Shown here: piece after piece, positions 31,913-41,662 of the stretch
How positions within the stretch are numbered: position 1 is the stretch's first letter
Layout of the letters: every line of letters starts with the position of its first letter
DNA from: Bradyrhizobium guangxiense
GTDB lineage: Bacteria > Pseudomonadota > Alphaproteobacteria > Rhizobiales > Xanthobacteraceae
Length of the DNA: 64,000 nt
Reading direction: 5' to 3'
Assembly: GCF_004114915.1 (NCBI RefSeq)
Contig: NZ_CP022219.1
Span: 3,564,501-3,628,500, forward strand
Position numbers and translations under genes: made by a program
The notes under the pieces: generated by a model
Told to the model about the DNA's origin: nothing
Databases searched by the model: none
The model's input: the letters and a program-made list of their open reading frames with translations, nothing else

Positions 31913-32908
31913 TCACTGCATGCGGCGCGCGGACTTCGCATTCAAGTTCTTGGCATTCAAGTTCTTGGCGTTCATGGCTTCGATCCTGTCCTGCCAGAAT
32001 GCGCTTGCGGTGCCGAAAACGTTGTAGCCGACATGGGTCGAGACCTTGATGCGGTCGAGGATCGACAGCTCGGTCACGGTCTCCATCCGGTTGCTGCGCG
32101 GATCAAACACGATCAGCTTCAGCGGGGTCTGCTCGAGGATGTAGCGCGACACGGCATGGGAGCGGTCGCTGCCGTGCTCCTCGCACATGATGACGCTGTC
32201 GGCCTGGAGCAGCCGTGCCCCGCCCTTGATCGCTTCGATCTCGACGCCCTCGACGTCGAGCTTGACCAGGTACTTGCCGGTCGCCGCCACCTTGCCGTCC
32301 TCGATCAGATTGTCGAGCGCGATGACCGGCACCTCCTCACCGCCCGCCGAAGGATCGCCGGCGATGCTGAAGGCTTCGTGCTTGGTGCCGGACAGCCGCG
32401 CGGTGCCGCGGGCGGCGCCGATCGCGCATTTCATGGTCTCGAAGCGGTTGCCGTTGACGCGCGCATTGTTGGCGAGCTTCGGATAGTTCTGCTCCGACGG
32501 CTCGATCGCGATCGCCTTGTGCGCGCCGAACGGCTTGCTCGAGACCAGCACCGACCAGTAACCGTAATTGGCGCCGCAATCGAGCAGCGTATAGTCGACG
32601 TCGATGGAGTCGGCGAACAGAAGCTCGAGCTCGTCCTCGTAATTGTACGAGCGGTTGAGCAGCTTGCTCCAATAGCCGTCGCCGTAGGGGAATTCGAACA
32701 CGGCGTCGGGATTGAGCCTGATCGCGATGTTGCGCTCGGGCAGCGTCTTCCGCAGCAGATTCGCGCAGGCGATGTAGCCCATATGCGAGAAGTGCGAGGA
32801 GATCTTCGATCCCGTCACCAGCGCCAAGGCAGCCGTCCGCTCCCACAGGTTGGCCCCTTCAAGGGCCCCCGAGGCGCGGTCAAACTGGATTGGCGCCTGC
32901 GCCTTCAC
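31913..32908 (-). CDS. FkbM family methyltransferase inserted between nuoD and nuoE
   Basis: 331 residues from a GTG at 32908 that overlaps the last codon and stop of nuoD (GGTGA), so translation is coupled to nuoD. SAM-binding features are [17 protein letters not shown] (motif I), [20 protein letters not shown], and the FkbM signature [15 protein letters not shown] followed by [11 protein letters not shown]. The C-terminus carries a short tandem repeat (NAKNL twice). FkbM proteins methylate sugars, polyketides or other small molecules. Placement inside the complex I operon is unusual, and the substrate is unknown. Confidence 0.88.
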   Translation of the reverse strand: MKAQAPIQFDRASGALEGANLWERTAALALVTGSKISSHFSHMGYIACANLLRKTLPERNIAIRLNPDAVFEFPYGDGYWSKLLNRSYNYEDELELLFADSIDVDYTLLDCGANYGYWSVLVSSKPFGAHKAIAIEPSEQNYPKLANNARVNGNRFETMKCAIGAARGTARLSGTKHEAFSIAGDPSAGGEEVPVIALDNLIEDGKVAATGKYLVKLDVEGVEIEAIKGGARLLQADSVIMCEEHGSDRSHAVSRYILEQTPLKLIVFDPRSNRMETVTELSILDRIKVSTHVGYNVFGTASAFWQDRIEAMNAKNLNAKNLNAKSARRMQ

Positions 32909-34101
32909 CGATCGACCTCTCCGAACACGATGTCGAGCGAGCCGAGGATCGCCGACACGTCGGCCAACAGATGGCCGCGGCAGATGTGATCCATGGCCTG
33001 CAGATGGGCAAAGCCCGGCGCGCGGATCTTGCACTTGTAGGGCTTGTTGGTGCCGTCGGCGACGAGATAGACGCCGAACTCGCCCTTGGGCGCCTCGACC
33101 GCGGCATAGACTTCGCCGGCCGGCACGTGAACGCCTTCGGTGTAGAGCTTGAAATGGTGGATCAAGGCTTCCATCGAGCGCTTCATCTCGCCGCGGCGCG
33201 GCGGCGCGACCTTGTTGTCGGCGACGACGACGGGGCCCTTGCCCTCAGGCGCATTCAGCTTCTGAATGCACTGCTTCATGATGCGCACGGACTGGCGCAT
33301 CTCTTCCATCCGGATCAGGTAGCGGTCGTAACAGTCGCCGTTCTTGCCGATCGGGATGTCGAAATCCATCTCGGCGTAGCATTCATAGGGCTGCGACTTG
33401 CGCAAATCCCAGGCCGCGCCCGAGCCGCGCACCATCACGCCCGAGAAGCCCCACTCCCAGGCTTCCTTCAGCGGCACCACGCCGATATCGACGTTACGCT
33501 GCTTGAAGATGCGGTTGGCGGTGAGCAGCCGGTCGAGGTCGTCCACGACCTTCAGGAACGGATCGCACCAGGCCTCGATGTCGTCGACCAGCTTCTGCGG
33601 CAAATCCTGGTGCACGCCGCCAATGCGGAAGAAGGCTGCGTGCATGCGGCTGCCCGAGGCACGCTCGTAGAACACCATCAGCTTCTCGCGCTCTTCGAAG
33701 CCCCACAGCGGCGGGGGCAGCGCGCCGACGTCCATCGCCTGCGTGGTGACGTTGAGCAGATGCGACAGGATGCGGCCGATCTCGCAATAGAGCACGCGGA
33801 TCAGCTGGCCGCGGCGCGGCACCTCGATGCCGAGCAGCTTCTCGGCAGCGAGGCAGAAGGCGTGCTCCTGGTTCATCGGCGCGACGTAGTCGAGCCGGTC
33901 GAAATACGGGATCGCCTGCAGATAGGTCTTCTGCTCGATCAGCTTTTCGGTGCCGCGGTGAAGCAGGCCGATATGCGGATCGACGCGCGCGACCACCTCA
34001 CCATCCAATTCGAGCACAAGACGCAGCACGCCGTGCGCCGCCGGATGCTGCGGCCCGAAGTTGATGGTAAAGTTGCGAAGCTGTTCAGATTGCTCGTTCA
34101 T
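32905..34101 (-). CDS. nuoD: NADH-quinone oxidoreductase subunit D
   Basis: 398 residues, related to the large subunit of [NiFe] hydrogenases. It has [28 protein letters not shown], and the C-terminal [29 protein letters not shown]. It forms the quinone site with NuoB and NuoH. The usual Arg next to HRGTEK is present. The stop overlaps the GTG start of the methyltransferase gene. Confidence 0.97.
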   Translation of the reverse strand: MNEQSEQLRNFTINFGPQHPAAHGVLRLVLELDGEVVARVDPHIGLLHRGTEKLIEQKTYLQAIPYFDRLDYVAPMNQEHAFCLAAEKLLGIEVPRRGQLIRVLYCEIGRILSHLLNVTTQAMDVGALPPPLWGFEEREKLMVFYERASGSRMHAAFFRIGGVHQDLPQKLVDDIEAWCDPFLKVVDDLDRLLTANRIFKQRNVDIGVVPLKEAWEWGFSGVMVRGSGAAWDLRKSQPYECYAEMDFDIPIGKNGDCYDRYLIRMEEMRQSVRIMKQCIQKLNAPEGKGPVVVADNKVAPPRRGEMKRSMEALIHHFKLYTEGVHVPAGEVYAAVEAPKGEFGVYLVADGTNKPYKCKIRAPGFAHLQAMDHICRGHLLADVSAILGSLDIVFGEVDR

Positions 34102-34103
34102 GA

Positions 34104-34715
34104 TCAGGCCTTCGGTCCCGCCTTCTCGTCACCGGGAAGCGGGTAGTCGGCCCCTTCCCACGGCGAGAGGAAATCAAACTTGCGGAATTCCTGGTTGAGC
34201 CGGACGGGCTCGTACACCACCCGCTTCTCCTGGTCGTCGTAGCGGACCTCGACGAAACCGGTGGTCGGGAAGTCCTTGCGCAGCGGATGCCCCTCGAACC
34301 CGTAGTCGGTGAGGATGCGGCGCATGTCGGGATGGCCGACGAAGAACACGCCGTAGAGATCGTAGGCCTCGCGCTCGAACCAGTCGGCGCCGGGAAACAC
34401 GTCGATCAGCGACGGCACCTGGGTGGTCTCGTCGGCCTGCGCCTTGAGGCGGATGCGTGCGTTCAGCGTCGGTGACAGGAAGTGATAGATGACGTCGAAG
34501 CGCTTTTCGCGCGACGGATAGTCCGCCGCCGTGATGTCCGTGATGTTGACGAAGCGGCAGCCCGGGTCGTCGCGGAGGTACTTGACCACCTCGACGATCT
34601 TGCTGGCCTCGACATCAACCGTGAGCTGGTTGAAGGCCACCGAATGACCGGTGGCGGCGCCCGGAAGCGCACTAACGATCGTCTGCCCCAGGGCGTCGAG
34701 CTTGGCGTCGTCCAT
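34104..34715 (-). CDS. nuoC: NADH-quinone oxidoreductase subunit C
   Basis: 203 residues, separate from NuoD (not the fused form of enterobacteria). It contains the 30-kDa subunit signature ERETYDLYG-type [23 protein letters not shown] and [12 protein letters not shown]. The ATG at 34715 gives the standard start [10 protein letters not shown]. It lies 11 bases after nuoB and 2 bases before nuoD. Confidence 0.96.
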   Translation of the reverse strand: MDDAKLDALGQTIVSALPGAATGHSVAFNQLTVDVEASKIVEVVKYLRDDPGCRFVNITDITAADYPSREKRFDVIYHFLSPTLNARIRLKAQADETTQVPSLIDVFPGADWFEREAYDLYGVFFVGHPDMRRILTDYGFEGHPLRKDFPTTGFVEVRYDDQEKRVVYEPVRLNQEFRKFDFLSPWEGADYPLPGDEKAGPKA

Positions 34716-34726
34716 GACGTAAAACC

Positions 34727-35314
34727 TTAGCGTTCGATGGTGCCGGTGCGCCGGATCTTCTTCTGCAGCAGCAGCACGCCATAGAGCAGCGCTTCCGCCG
34801 TGGGCGGGCAGCCCGGCACGTAGATGTCGATCGGCACGATGCGGTCGCAGCCGCGCACGACCGAGTAGGAATAGTGATAGTAGCCGCCGCCGTTGGCGCA
34901 GGAGCCCATCGAGATGACGTAGCGCGGCTCGGGCATCTGGTCGTAGACCTTGCGCAGCGCGGGCGCCATCTTGTTGGTCAGGGTTCCCGCGACGATCATC
35001 ACGTCGGACTGGCGTGGCGAGGCACGCGGAGCGAAGCCGAAGCGCTCGACGTCGTAGCGCGGCATCGACACCTGCATCATCTCGACCGCGCAGCAGGCGA
35101 GACCGAAGGTCATCCACATCAAGGAGCCGGTGCGCGCCCAGGTGATGAGGTCGTCGGTCGCGGCCACGAAGAAGCCCTTGTCGGACAGCTCGGAATTGAC
35201 CTCGAGGAAGAACGGATCATTGGCCCCGACCGGCTTGCCGGTCGACGGGTCCAGAATGCCCTTGGCGGCCGGCGCGATGACCGGACCCGTGGACGATGCA
35301 GGGTTCAATCCCAT
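34727..35314 (-). CDS. nuoB: NADH-quinone oxidoreductase subunit B
   Basis: 195 residues. The cluster N2 ligands are in [26 protein letters not shown] and [14 protein letters not shown]. The ATG at 35314 follows GGGAG and overlaps the end of nuoA by 10 bases; an upstream ATG at 35335 is less likely. It delivers electrons to quinone. Confidence 0.96.
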   Translation of the reverse strand: MGLNPASSTGPVIAPAAKGILDPSTGKPVGANDPFFLEVNSELSDKGFFVAATDDLITWARTGSLMWMTFGLACCAVEMMQVSMPRYDVERFGFAPRASPRQSDVMIVAGTLTNKMAPALRKVYDQMPEPRYVISMGSCANGGGYYHYSYSVVRGCDRIVPIDIYVPGCPPTAEALLYGVLLLQKKIRRTGTIER

Positions 35315-35670
35315 TCCAGAGCTCCCTTCTTCCATTCATAGGCGAACCCGACCGTCAGCACGGCGAGGAACACCACCATGGACCAGAAGCCGGTCGCGCC
35401 AAGCTTGCCGAACGCCACCGCCCAGGGAAACAGGAACGCCACCTCGAGGTCGAAGATGATGAAGAGGATGGCGACCAAGTAGAAGCGGACGTCGAACTTC
35501 ATGCGCGCGTCGTCGAAGGCGTTGAAGCCGCACTCATACGCCGACAGCTTTTCCGGATCGGGCTGCTGGAACGCCACGATGAAGGGCGCGATCAGCAGCA
35601 CGAGGCCGATGAGGCCCGCTACCCCTATAAAGACGACGAGTGGAAGATAGTTCTGCAGAATGCCGCTCAT
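35305..35670 (-). CDS. nuoA: NADH-quinone oxidoreductase subunit A
   Basis: 121 residues with three membrane helices. It has [38 protein letters not shown] sequence across residues 41-75, the hallmark of NuoA/ND3 including the conserved Cys of the quinone-side loop. It is the first gene of the operon. Confidence 0.97.
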   Translation of the reverse strand: MSGILQNYLPLVVFIGVAGLIGLVLLIAPFIVAFQQPDPEKLSAYECGFNAFDDARMKFDVRFYLVAILFIIFDLEVAFLFPWAVAFGKLGATGFWSMVVFLAVLTVGFAYEWKKGALEWD

Positions 35671-35725
35671 TGGCGAGCCCTTTTTCCCGAGGCCTCGGGA
35701 CAGCCACGGATTCGTCCGATTTGGA

Positions 35726-35755
35726 ATTATTCTGAGCCTTAGCGCAGTGCACCAA
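35726..35755 (-). promoter_or_regulatory. Candidate promoter of the nuo operon
   Basis: Read on the minus strand, TTGGTG, an 18-base spacer, then AATAAT. This resembles a housekeeping sigma-70 type promoter, about 55 bases upstream of the nuoA ATG. A perfect palindrome CCCGAGGCCTCGGG lies at 35686-35699 within the leader. Confidence 0.35.
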
Positions 35756-36354
35756 TGGGCGCAAGACACGCTCGTTTTAGGCCCTTTGCCGCCCCCAGAA
35801 CGGTGAAAATCCCGGAATCGCCCGGCGCTGGTATGGAGCAGATCGTCGGGCCCAGCAAGTGCGGCCACAGGTTTTGCAGGGCAGCTGTCCGGAGATGGCG
35901 GCGCTCAGGCCACGGCTGCGTTTTGCCACGGTTCGTCCGAGAAAAACGCACGGTTTCCCGGCACCGCAGCGCCCCCAATTCGGGATGCGCCCACCGTCAG
36001 GGCTCCGACCGTCATCCGGCGACATCTTGGGCCGGCCATGTCCCTGAACAGCGCCGCACGACCGCCGATGATTGTCGCAGCCGCAAGACAAGACAAGTTG
36101 CAGCAAAGCCACCTATCCACAGGCGCAGGTCGTCAGACGAGCTATGCATCGCGGCGAGAGCGGTCTGCCTCCTGCGGGAACGGCATCGTCCCGCGGTATA
36201 GTGCAGTCCGACCGACCCCAGCCGCGAGCGCGGCGACGGCGACGACCAGGCCATCGCACGTGCCGCGCCCGGATGAGCTTCGGGCCGGGGGGCATGGCCC
36301 GCGAGCTCATCTATCTCGTCAATTACGGCTCCGGTGTCGCCCCCTCGCCCGTCC
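35756..36354. other. Intergenic region without a supported gene
   Basis: About 600 bases between the start of the nuo operon and the 3' end of the siderophore receptor gene. Several frames are open here, but none shows recognisable motifs, coding periodicity or a good ribosome site. I see no tRNA, terminator or repeat. Confidence 0.4.
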
Positions 36355-38655
36355 TCACCATTTGTAGGAGACGCTGGCGGTGACGCGCCGGCGATCGCCG
36401 TAGAAGCAGGACGTGGCCGAGGCGCAGCTGGCGACGTAGATCTTGTCGGTCAGGTTGATCACGTTCAGGGCCGTCCGCCAGTTCTCCCATTCGTAGTGGA
36501 GCGTGAGATCGCCGAGCAGGACCGAGGGAACCTCCAGCGTGTTGGCCTGGTCGGCCCAGGACGAGCCGATGTACCGCAAGCCGCCGCCGAAGCCGAACCC
36601 CGTCAGCGGTCCTTCCTTGAAGGTGTAGTCGGCCCAGCCCGACGCCAGAAGCTGGGGCGTGTTGGTCGGTGTCTTGCCGACGAGGGTCGGGTCGAGGTCC
36701 TTGCTCGTGAAAAGATGATAGGACGTGAAGGCGCCAATCAGCTTCAGCTCACGCGTGACGTTGGCCACCGCTTCCAGCTCGATGCCGCGCGAGGTCACCT
36801 CTCCGGTCTGGTTCTGCAGCACCGGCACGATGCCCGCTCCCGTGGTCGTCGTCACGTTCTGGCGAACAAGATCGAAAGCCGAGACGGTAAAATAGCCGTC
36901 GAAACCAACCGGCGCGACCTTCACGCCGATTTCGGCCTGCTTGCCGGTCTCCGGCAGGAACAGCTGGTTCGACGCATTGAGGCCGATGATCGGATTGTAG
37001 CTCGTCGAGTAGGACACGTAGGGCGCGATGCCGCTGTCGAAATTGTAGATCAACCCGGCGCGACCGCTGAACCTGCTGTCGTCCCGGCTGGCGACGGTCG
37101 CGCCGGTGTCCCGGGCCTCCTGCGTCGTCTCGACCCAGTCATTGCGGCCGCTCAGCACCAGCGTGAAATTGCCGAGCTTGATCTGGTCCTGAAGATAGGT
37201 GCCGGCCTGCTTCTGCGTGATCAGGAAGTTGCGGAACGGCGAGCCCGGTAACGGAACCTCGGCTCCCCCATAGGCCGGATTGAAGACGTTGATCGAGGGC
37301 ACGCCGAACCCGAAGGCCTGGTAATCGTCGATCTGATAGCCCCGCAGATCGACACCGAACAGCATCGTGTGCCTGACCGGACCGGTGTTGAAGCGATACT
37401 CGAGCTGGTTATCGAGATTGGCCTGGGTGGCGGTGTTCTTCGCGTACCAGTTATATCGCCCCATCGTGGCGGTGTTGATGTTGGCCCAATCGTTGCCGAC
37501 ATAGCCGCGGTAGCTGATGTCGACATGCGCGAAGCGGGCGTTCTGCCTGAACGTCAAATCGTCGGTGAGGTTGCGCTCGAACTGATAGCCCAGCATCTCC
37601 TGCTCGCGTGTGAACTTGTCGACGCTGGGATCGCCGACGAAGAAGCTGGTGGGAATCTTGCCGAACCGCGCGTTCGTCACCGTGCCCTGGTAGGGCAGGA
37701 AGTTGATGCCGCGGGTATCCTGCTTCGAGGCCGATGCCAGCACCGTGAAGCTCGTGTCGGCATCGGGCTTCCAGGTGAACGATGGCGCGATGAAGTAGTT
37801 GTTATCAGGCGTGAAGTTAACCTGCGTGCCGCCGTTCTGGACCTGGCCGACCACGCGCGCGAACAGCTTGCCGTTCTCGGGGCTGGTCGCGACCGGGCCG
37901 CCCATGTCGAAGCTGACATAGGCATTGCCGAAATTGTTGACGCCCGCCTCGATGTAGCGGATCGGCTCGGCCGGCGGCATCTTGCTGATGACGTTGACGA
38001 TGCCGCTCGGGCTTGATCCGCCGTAAAGCACGGCCGACGGACCGCGCAACACCTCGACCCGCTCCATGTTCGGGGTCTGCAGCTTCCAGCTGGCATAGGA
38101 CGTGTAGAACAGCTGCATGCCGTCGAGGAACAGGCCGATATCCTCGGACTTGAAGCCGCGGATCAGCCACCAGTCGTTGCGGGTGTCCGTGCCGAAAGTC
38201 CCTGCGCGCACGCCGGCGGTGTAACGCAAGACCTCGTCGAGCTTGTTCGGCTTCTGGTCACGGATCTGCTCGGCACCGATGACGGACACCGATTGCGGCG
38301 TCTCCATGATCGGCGTGTTGGTCTTGGTGCCGGACGAGCTGCGGCCAGCGACATAGCCGTTCACCGGACCGCGCGGCGTCTCGACGAAGCCGGCATTGCG
38401 TTGCGGCTGAGGCTTGTTCCTGCTGGCGGCCTGCACCGAGCGCGGCGCACGGCGCTGAGGCGTCGTCGCCGCGCGGCGGCGCGCTTCCGGCGCGGTGACC
38501 GTCACCGACGGCAGATTCTGCGCGCCACTCTGCGCAGAAGATTGTGCGAGCGATGCCTGCGGCATCAAGACCCAAGCGGATGCGGTCGCCAACACGGCCG
38601 ACCGCAGCATTCCAAGATTGTTCAACGCGCTACCCCAAAGCTGCATCTTCGACAC
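36355..38655 (-). CDS. TonB-dependent siderophore receptor (FhuA/FoxA-like)
   Basis: 766 residues. A signal peptide (to about ASLAQ) and a basic linker precede a plug domain with NTPIMETPQSVSVIGAEQI and VLRGPSAVLYGGSSPSGIVN, then the beta-barrel. The C-terminal region contains a paired-Cys loop CASATSCFYGDRR and ends VTASVSYKW, typical of ferric-hydroxamate receptors. It likely imports a ferric siderophore across the outer membrane. The exact siderophore cannot be assigned. A decayed MarR gene and two small palindromes lie upstream. Confidence 0.92.
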   Translation of the reverse strand: MSKMQLWGSALNNLGMLRSAVLATASAWVLMPQASLAQSSAQSGAQNLPSVTVTAPEARRRAATTPQRRAPRSVQAASRNKPQPQRNAGFVETPRGPVNGYVAGRSSSGTKTNTPIMETPQSVSVIGAEQIRDQKPNKLDEVLRYTAGVRAGTFGTDTRNDWWLIRGFKSEDIGLFLDGMQLFYTSYASWKLQTPNMERVEVLRGPSAVLYGGSSPSGIVNVISKMPPAEPIRYIEAGVNNFGNAYVSFDMGGPVATSPENGKLFARVVGQVQNGGTQVNFTPDNNYFIAPSFTWKPDADTSFTVLASASKQDTRGINFLPYQGTVTNARFGKIPTSFFVGDPSVDKFTREQEMLGYQFERNLTDDLTFRQNARFAHVDISYRGYVGNDWANINTATMGRYNWYAKNTATQANLDNQLEYRFNTGPVRHTMLFGVDLRGYQIDDYQAFGFGVPSINVFNPAYGGAEVPLPGSPFRNFLITQKQAGTYLQDQIKLGNFTLVLSGRNDWVETTQEARDTGATVASRDDSRFSGRAGLIYNFDSGIAPYVSYSTSYNPIIGLNASNQLFLPETGKQAEIGVKVAPVGFDGYFTVSAFDLVRQNVTTTTGAGIVPVLQNQTGEVTSRGIELEAVANVTRELKLIGAFTSYHLFTSKDLDPTLVGKTPTNTPQLLASGWADYTFKEGPLTGFGFGGGLRYIGSSWADQANTLEVPSVLLGDLTLHYEWENWRTALNVINLTDKIYVASCASATSCFYGDRRRVTASVSYKW

Positions 38656-38732
38656 GTCATGCCGCCTGTCCCCGGCGGCATGCGCTTGGAGGTGACGCTT
38701 ATGAGAGGGCGCGAGAATTCCCTAATTGAAGG

Positions 38733-38754
38733 CTTCTTAGAAGGACTCTTAGAG
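38733..38754. promoter_or_regulatory. Tandem palindromes upstream of the siderophore receptor
   Basis: CTTCTTAGAAG (38733-38743) and CTCTTAGAG (38746-38754) are each self-complementary around a central T, with centres 12 bases apart. They lie about 80 bases upstream of the receptor ATG. They could be an operator for an iron-responsive regulator; no known box is matched exactly. Confidence 0.35.
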
Positions 38755-38789
38755 GCGATCCAAGATGTCCGGAGATTGCTGGATGATGA

Positions 38790-39145
38790 GCGCGACCTCT
38801 TCTCTCGAGCATCTCGGCGGCGATCGCCGTGAGCAGATCGACCTGCGCCAGCAGTGTGGAACTCGGCCTCGCTCAGTTATTCCAGCAGGCGCCGGTTACA
38901 CTCCTGCGCGCCTTCGACGATCGCATCGTGCGCAGCGAGACCCGCCGGGGTCAGCGAGATCACCACCTCGCGGCTGTCCATCGGATTTGCGATCTTCGTG
39001 ATCAGCTTGCGCGAGAGCAGATTGGCCAGCGCGCGGCTGATCTGTCCCTTGTCCCGGCCGACGGCCTCGGCGTGTCGTGCCACGGCAGCCGTCACGACCA
39101 CCCTCGGCGCTGTGCTCTTCATCTGGGCCGCCCGGGCTGGCGGCC
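38790..39145 (-). pseudogene. Decayed MarR-family regulator gene
   Basis: The minus strand reads VGRDKGQISRALANLLSRKL, then DSREVVISLTPAGLAAHDAI, and NRRLLE, the winged helix-turn-helix and wing of a MarR regulator. An in-frame TAA follows NRRLLE at about 38877. Beyond it LSEAEFHT continues, then a one-base frameshift leads to LLAQVDLLTAIAAEML, the expected C-terminal dimerisation helix. The N-terminal helix is not recognisable. The gene is therefore broken at several points. It lies directly upstream of the siderophore receptor. Confidence 0.7.
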
Positions 39146-39290
39146 TGAAGGCCATTCCGGCCGCCAGCCTGGCGCAATCCAGCGGGCGTAATGATGAAAC
39201 CATTTTGCGGAACCCGCGAAACCATCCGGAAACAGATGGTCCTTAAGACATGAGCCTACAGACGGCGGCAAAGCCCGTCGGGAGGCTCAG

Positions 39291-39494
39291 ATGAACCACT
39301 CAATTCATTCTGCTGATCGTGCGACCCACCTGAAGATCGTGGTGGTGGCGCTGGTGGCCGGCATCGTCGTTGCCGGCTTCGGGATCGCAGCCCGCACCCA
39401 CGCCGATGACAGCCAGACCGCCCAGTCCACCCACGTGATCAAGGCCGGCAAGCCGGTGGTGGTGACGAGCGTGGGGACGTCAGAGATTCGCTGA
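39291..39494 (+). CDS. Small membrane-anchored or secreted protein, unknown function
   Basis: 67 residues starting at an ATG preceded by GGGAGG. It has one hydrophobic helix (LKIVVVALVAGIVVAGFGIAA) followed by a short polar tail with HVIKAGKPVVVTSVG. Similar short proteins occur in Bradyrhizobium, to my recollection. A strong terminator follows 25 bases after the stop, which supports a real, single-gene transcript. Confidence 0.75.
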   Translation: MNHSIHSADRATHLKIVVVALVAGIVVAGFGIAARTHADDSQTAQSTHVIKAGKPVVVTSVGTSEIR

Positions 39495-39518
39495 GACGGC
39501 CGGCTTGGGGCTGATCAG

Positions 39519-39543
39519 AGGCCGCCGCCGGGCGGCCTTTTTC
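39519..39543 (+). terminator. Rho-independent terminator
   Basis: An 8-bp stem AGGCCGCC / GGCGGCCT with a 4-base loop is followed by TTTTT. It terminates the 67-residue protein gene. Confidence 0.85.
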
Positions 39544-39654
39544 GTTTTCCAGAGCAATGCTTAGCCGAGATGCACCGGCGCCACGCAACGTCCTTGACTT
39601 CACCCAGCCCCACCTTTAAGTCCCCCCTCGTTCCGCGCGCGTCCAGCGAACCAC

Positions 39655-39731
<77 letters not shown>

Positions 39732-39932
39732 TTTTGGCAATCCCTTCATAGCCTTAGCCTGAACTCCTCGACGCCCATCGCATCGGCGCCAGCCATTGAC
39801 GGTATCCCGCGGGAACTCTCGGCATAGTCAGGCCGCGCCCGAATCGTCTACGCCTTCCAGGACTTAGAGGGATCCCTACCCATTTCCGGCTTTTCCGGGG
39901 CTTCCCTGTCATTGGAATCGAGGAGGCCCGAC

Positions 39933-40253
39933 ATGGCGAAGAAGGATTCAGCCAAGAAGGATTCGGCAAAGAAGGCAGCCACCGTCACGCTCAAGCACCT
40001 CGCCGCCGACATCGCCGAAAGCCAGGACCTGTCGAAGAAGCGCGCCGAAGCCGTCCTGACCGACATGGTCGACCTGATCGCCAAGCACCTCAGGAAGGGC
40101 GACCGCGTCCGCATCGTCGGGCTCGGCATCCTCCAGGTCCGCAAGCGCGCCGCCCGCACCGGCCGCAATCCCACCACCGGCGAGCCCATCCACATCAAGG
40201 CCAGCAAGAAGGTCACCTTCCGTCCGGTCAAGGAACTGAAAGAGGCGATCTGA
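39933..40253 (+). CDS. HU-family DNA-binding protein with Lys-rich N-terminal extension
   Basis: 106 residues. The core matches HU/IHF: AEAVLTDMVDLIAKHLRKGD, VRIVGLGILQVRKRAARTGRNPTTGEPI with the DNA-binding arm, and a C-terminal KKVTFRPVKELKEAI. The first ~20 residues are an added repeat of K-K-D-S-A units. The ATG at 39933 follows GAGGAGG, which decides it over a start 7 codons upstream. It probably acts in nucleoid organisation. Confidence 0.9.
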   Translation: MAKKDSAKKDSAKKAATVTLKHLAADIAESQDLSKKRAEAVLTDMVDLIAKHLRKGDRVRIVGLGILQVRKRAARTGRNPTTGEPIHIKASKKVTFRPVKELKEAI

Positions 40254-40355
40254 GCCAAGGTTTCATTAAGCCTGATCTCATCTCGTTCCGGCCGCGCCGC
40301 GGCCCGCTTTCTGCTATACCGCCTGTCTTCCCCTGACCCGGCGGTTTGACCAGCA

Positions 40356-41606
40356 ATGTCCTCCCTCACCTTTTCGCACACCGTGACCGAGCGCTTCCTG
40401 CGCTACGTCACCATCGACACCCAGTCCGATCCGGAATCCCCTCGCTCGCCCTCGACCGAGAAGCAGAAGGATCTCGGCCGCGTGCTCGCCGCCGAGCTCA
40501 AGGCCATGGGCGTCGCGGACGCGCATCTCGACGAATACGGCTACGTCTACGGCACGATCCCGGCCAACACGACGAAGAAGGTGCCGGTGATCTGCTTCTG
40601 CTCGCACATGGATACCTCGCCCGACGTCACCGGCAAGGACGTCAAGCCGCAAGTTCTGAAGAACTATCGCGGCGGCGACATCACGCTACCGGGCGACACC
40701 AGCCAGGTGATCCGCTTCAATGAGCACCCCGCGCTGAAGAACCAGATCGGCAACGACATCATCACCACCGACGGCACGACGCTCTTGGGGGCCGACAACA
40801 AGGCCGGCGTTGCCGAGATCATGGATGCCGCGCATTTCTTCATCAACAATCCCGATGTGAAACACGGCACCATCAAGATCCTGTTCACGCCGGACGAAGA
40901 GATCGGCCGCGGCGTCGACAATGTCGACCTGAAGAAGCTGGGCGCCGATTTCGGCTACACCATGGACGGCGAGAGCGCCGGCTGCGTCGAGGACGAGACC
41001 TTCTCGGCCGACGGCGCCACCATCACCATCAACGGCGTCAGCGCCCATCCCGGTTACGCCAAGGGCAAGATGGAGCACGCCATCAAGATCGCAGCCGCCA
41101 TCGTCGAGCGCCTGCCGAAGGAAGGCTGCTCGCCGGAGACAACCTCGGGCAAGCAGGGCTTCCTGCATCCGATCGGCATCGAGGGCGCGCTGGAGCAGGC
41201 AACGCTCTCCTTCATCGTCCGCGACTTCACCGAGGAAGGGCTGAAGGAGAAGGAGGTCCTGCTCGAGGGTATCGTCAAGGACGTGATGAAGGACTATCCG
41301 CGCTCGACCTACACGTTCGAGGTGAAGGAGCAGTACCGCAACATGAAGCAGGTGATCGACCGTCACCCGCACGTGCTCGAATATGCCATCGAAGCGATCC
41401 GCCGCGCCGGCCTGCGCCCGATGCGCACTGCGATCCGCGGCGGCACCGACGGCTCGCGCCTGTCCTTCATGGGCCTGCCCTGCCCCAACATCTTCGCCGG
41501 CGAGCACGCCTTTCACTCCCGGCTCGAATGGGTTAGCCGGCAGGATATGGAAAAGGCGGTGCAGACCATCGTGCATCTGGCGATGATCTGGGAAGAGAAG
41601 GCCTGA
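40356..41606 (+). CDS. pepT: Peptidase T (tripeptide aminopeptidase)
   Basis: 416 residues, M20 metallopeptidase family. The zinc ligands and catalytic residues are in FCSHMDTSPDV, LGADNKAGVAEIMDA, FTPDEEIGRGVD, and the C-terminal NIFAGEHAFHSRLEWV. The dimerisation domain carries GVSAHPGYAKGKM. It removes N-terminal residues from tripeptides in the cytoplasm. It is a single gene with its own terminator. Confidence 0.95.
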   Translation: MSSLTFSHTVTERFLRYVTIDTQSDPESPRSPSTEKQKDLGRVLAAELKAMGVADAHLDEYGYVYGTIPANTTKKVPVICFCSHMDTSPDVTGKDVKPQVLKNYRGGDITLPGDTSQVIRFNEHPALKNQIGNDIITTDGTTLLGADNKAGVAEIMDAAHFFINNPDVKHGTIKILFTPDEEIGRGVDNVDLKKLGADFGYTMDGESAGCVEDETFSADGATITINGVSAHPGYAKGKMEHAIKIAAAIVERLPKEGCSPETTSGKQGFLHPIGIEGALEQATLSFIVRDFTEEGLKEKEVLLEGIVKDVMKDYPRSTYTFEVKEQYRNMKQVIDRHPHVLEYAIEAIRRAGLRPMRTAIRGGTDGSRLSFMGLPCPNIFAGEHAFHSRLEWVSRQDMEKAVQTIVHLAMIWEEKA

Positions 41607-41627
41607 CGCTTCTCGACGGCGTCCGTT

Positions 41628-41657
41628 ATGGCCGGGCTTGCGCCCGGCCATTTGTTT
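41628..41657 (+). terminator. Rho-independent terminator of pepT
   Basis: A 10-bp stem ATGGCCGGGC / GCCCGGCCAT with a 4-base loop, followed by TTGTTT. It lies between pepT and the convergent membrane-protein gene. Confidence 0.8.
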
Positions 41658-41662
41658 CGAGC

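Noticed and set aside
38733..38754. Exact Irr (ICE) or Fur box
   Set aside because: The half-sites are present only as tandem palindromes with wrong spacing, so no named box was assigned.
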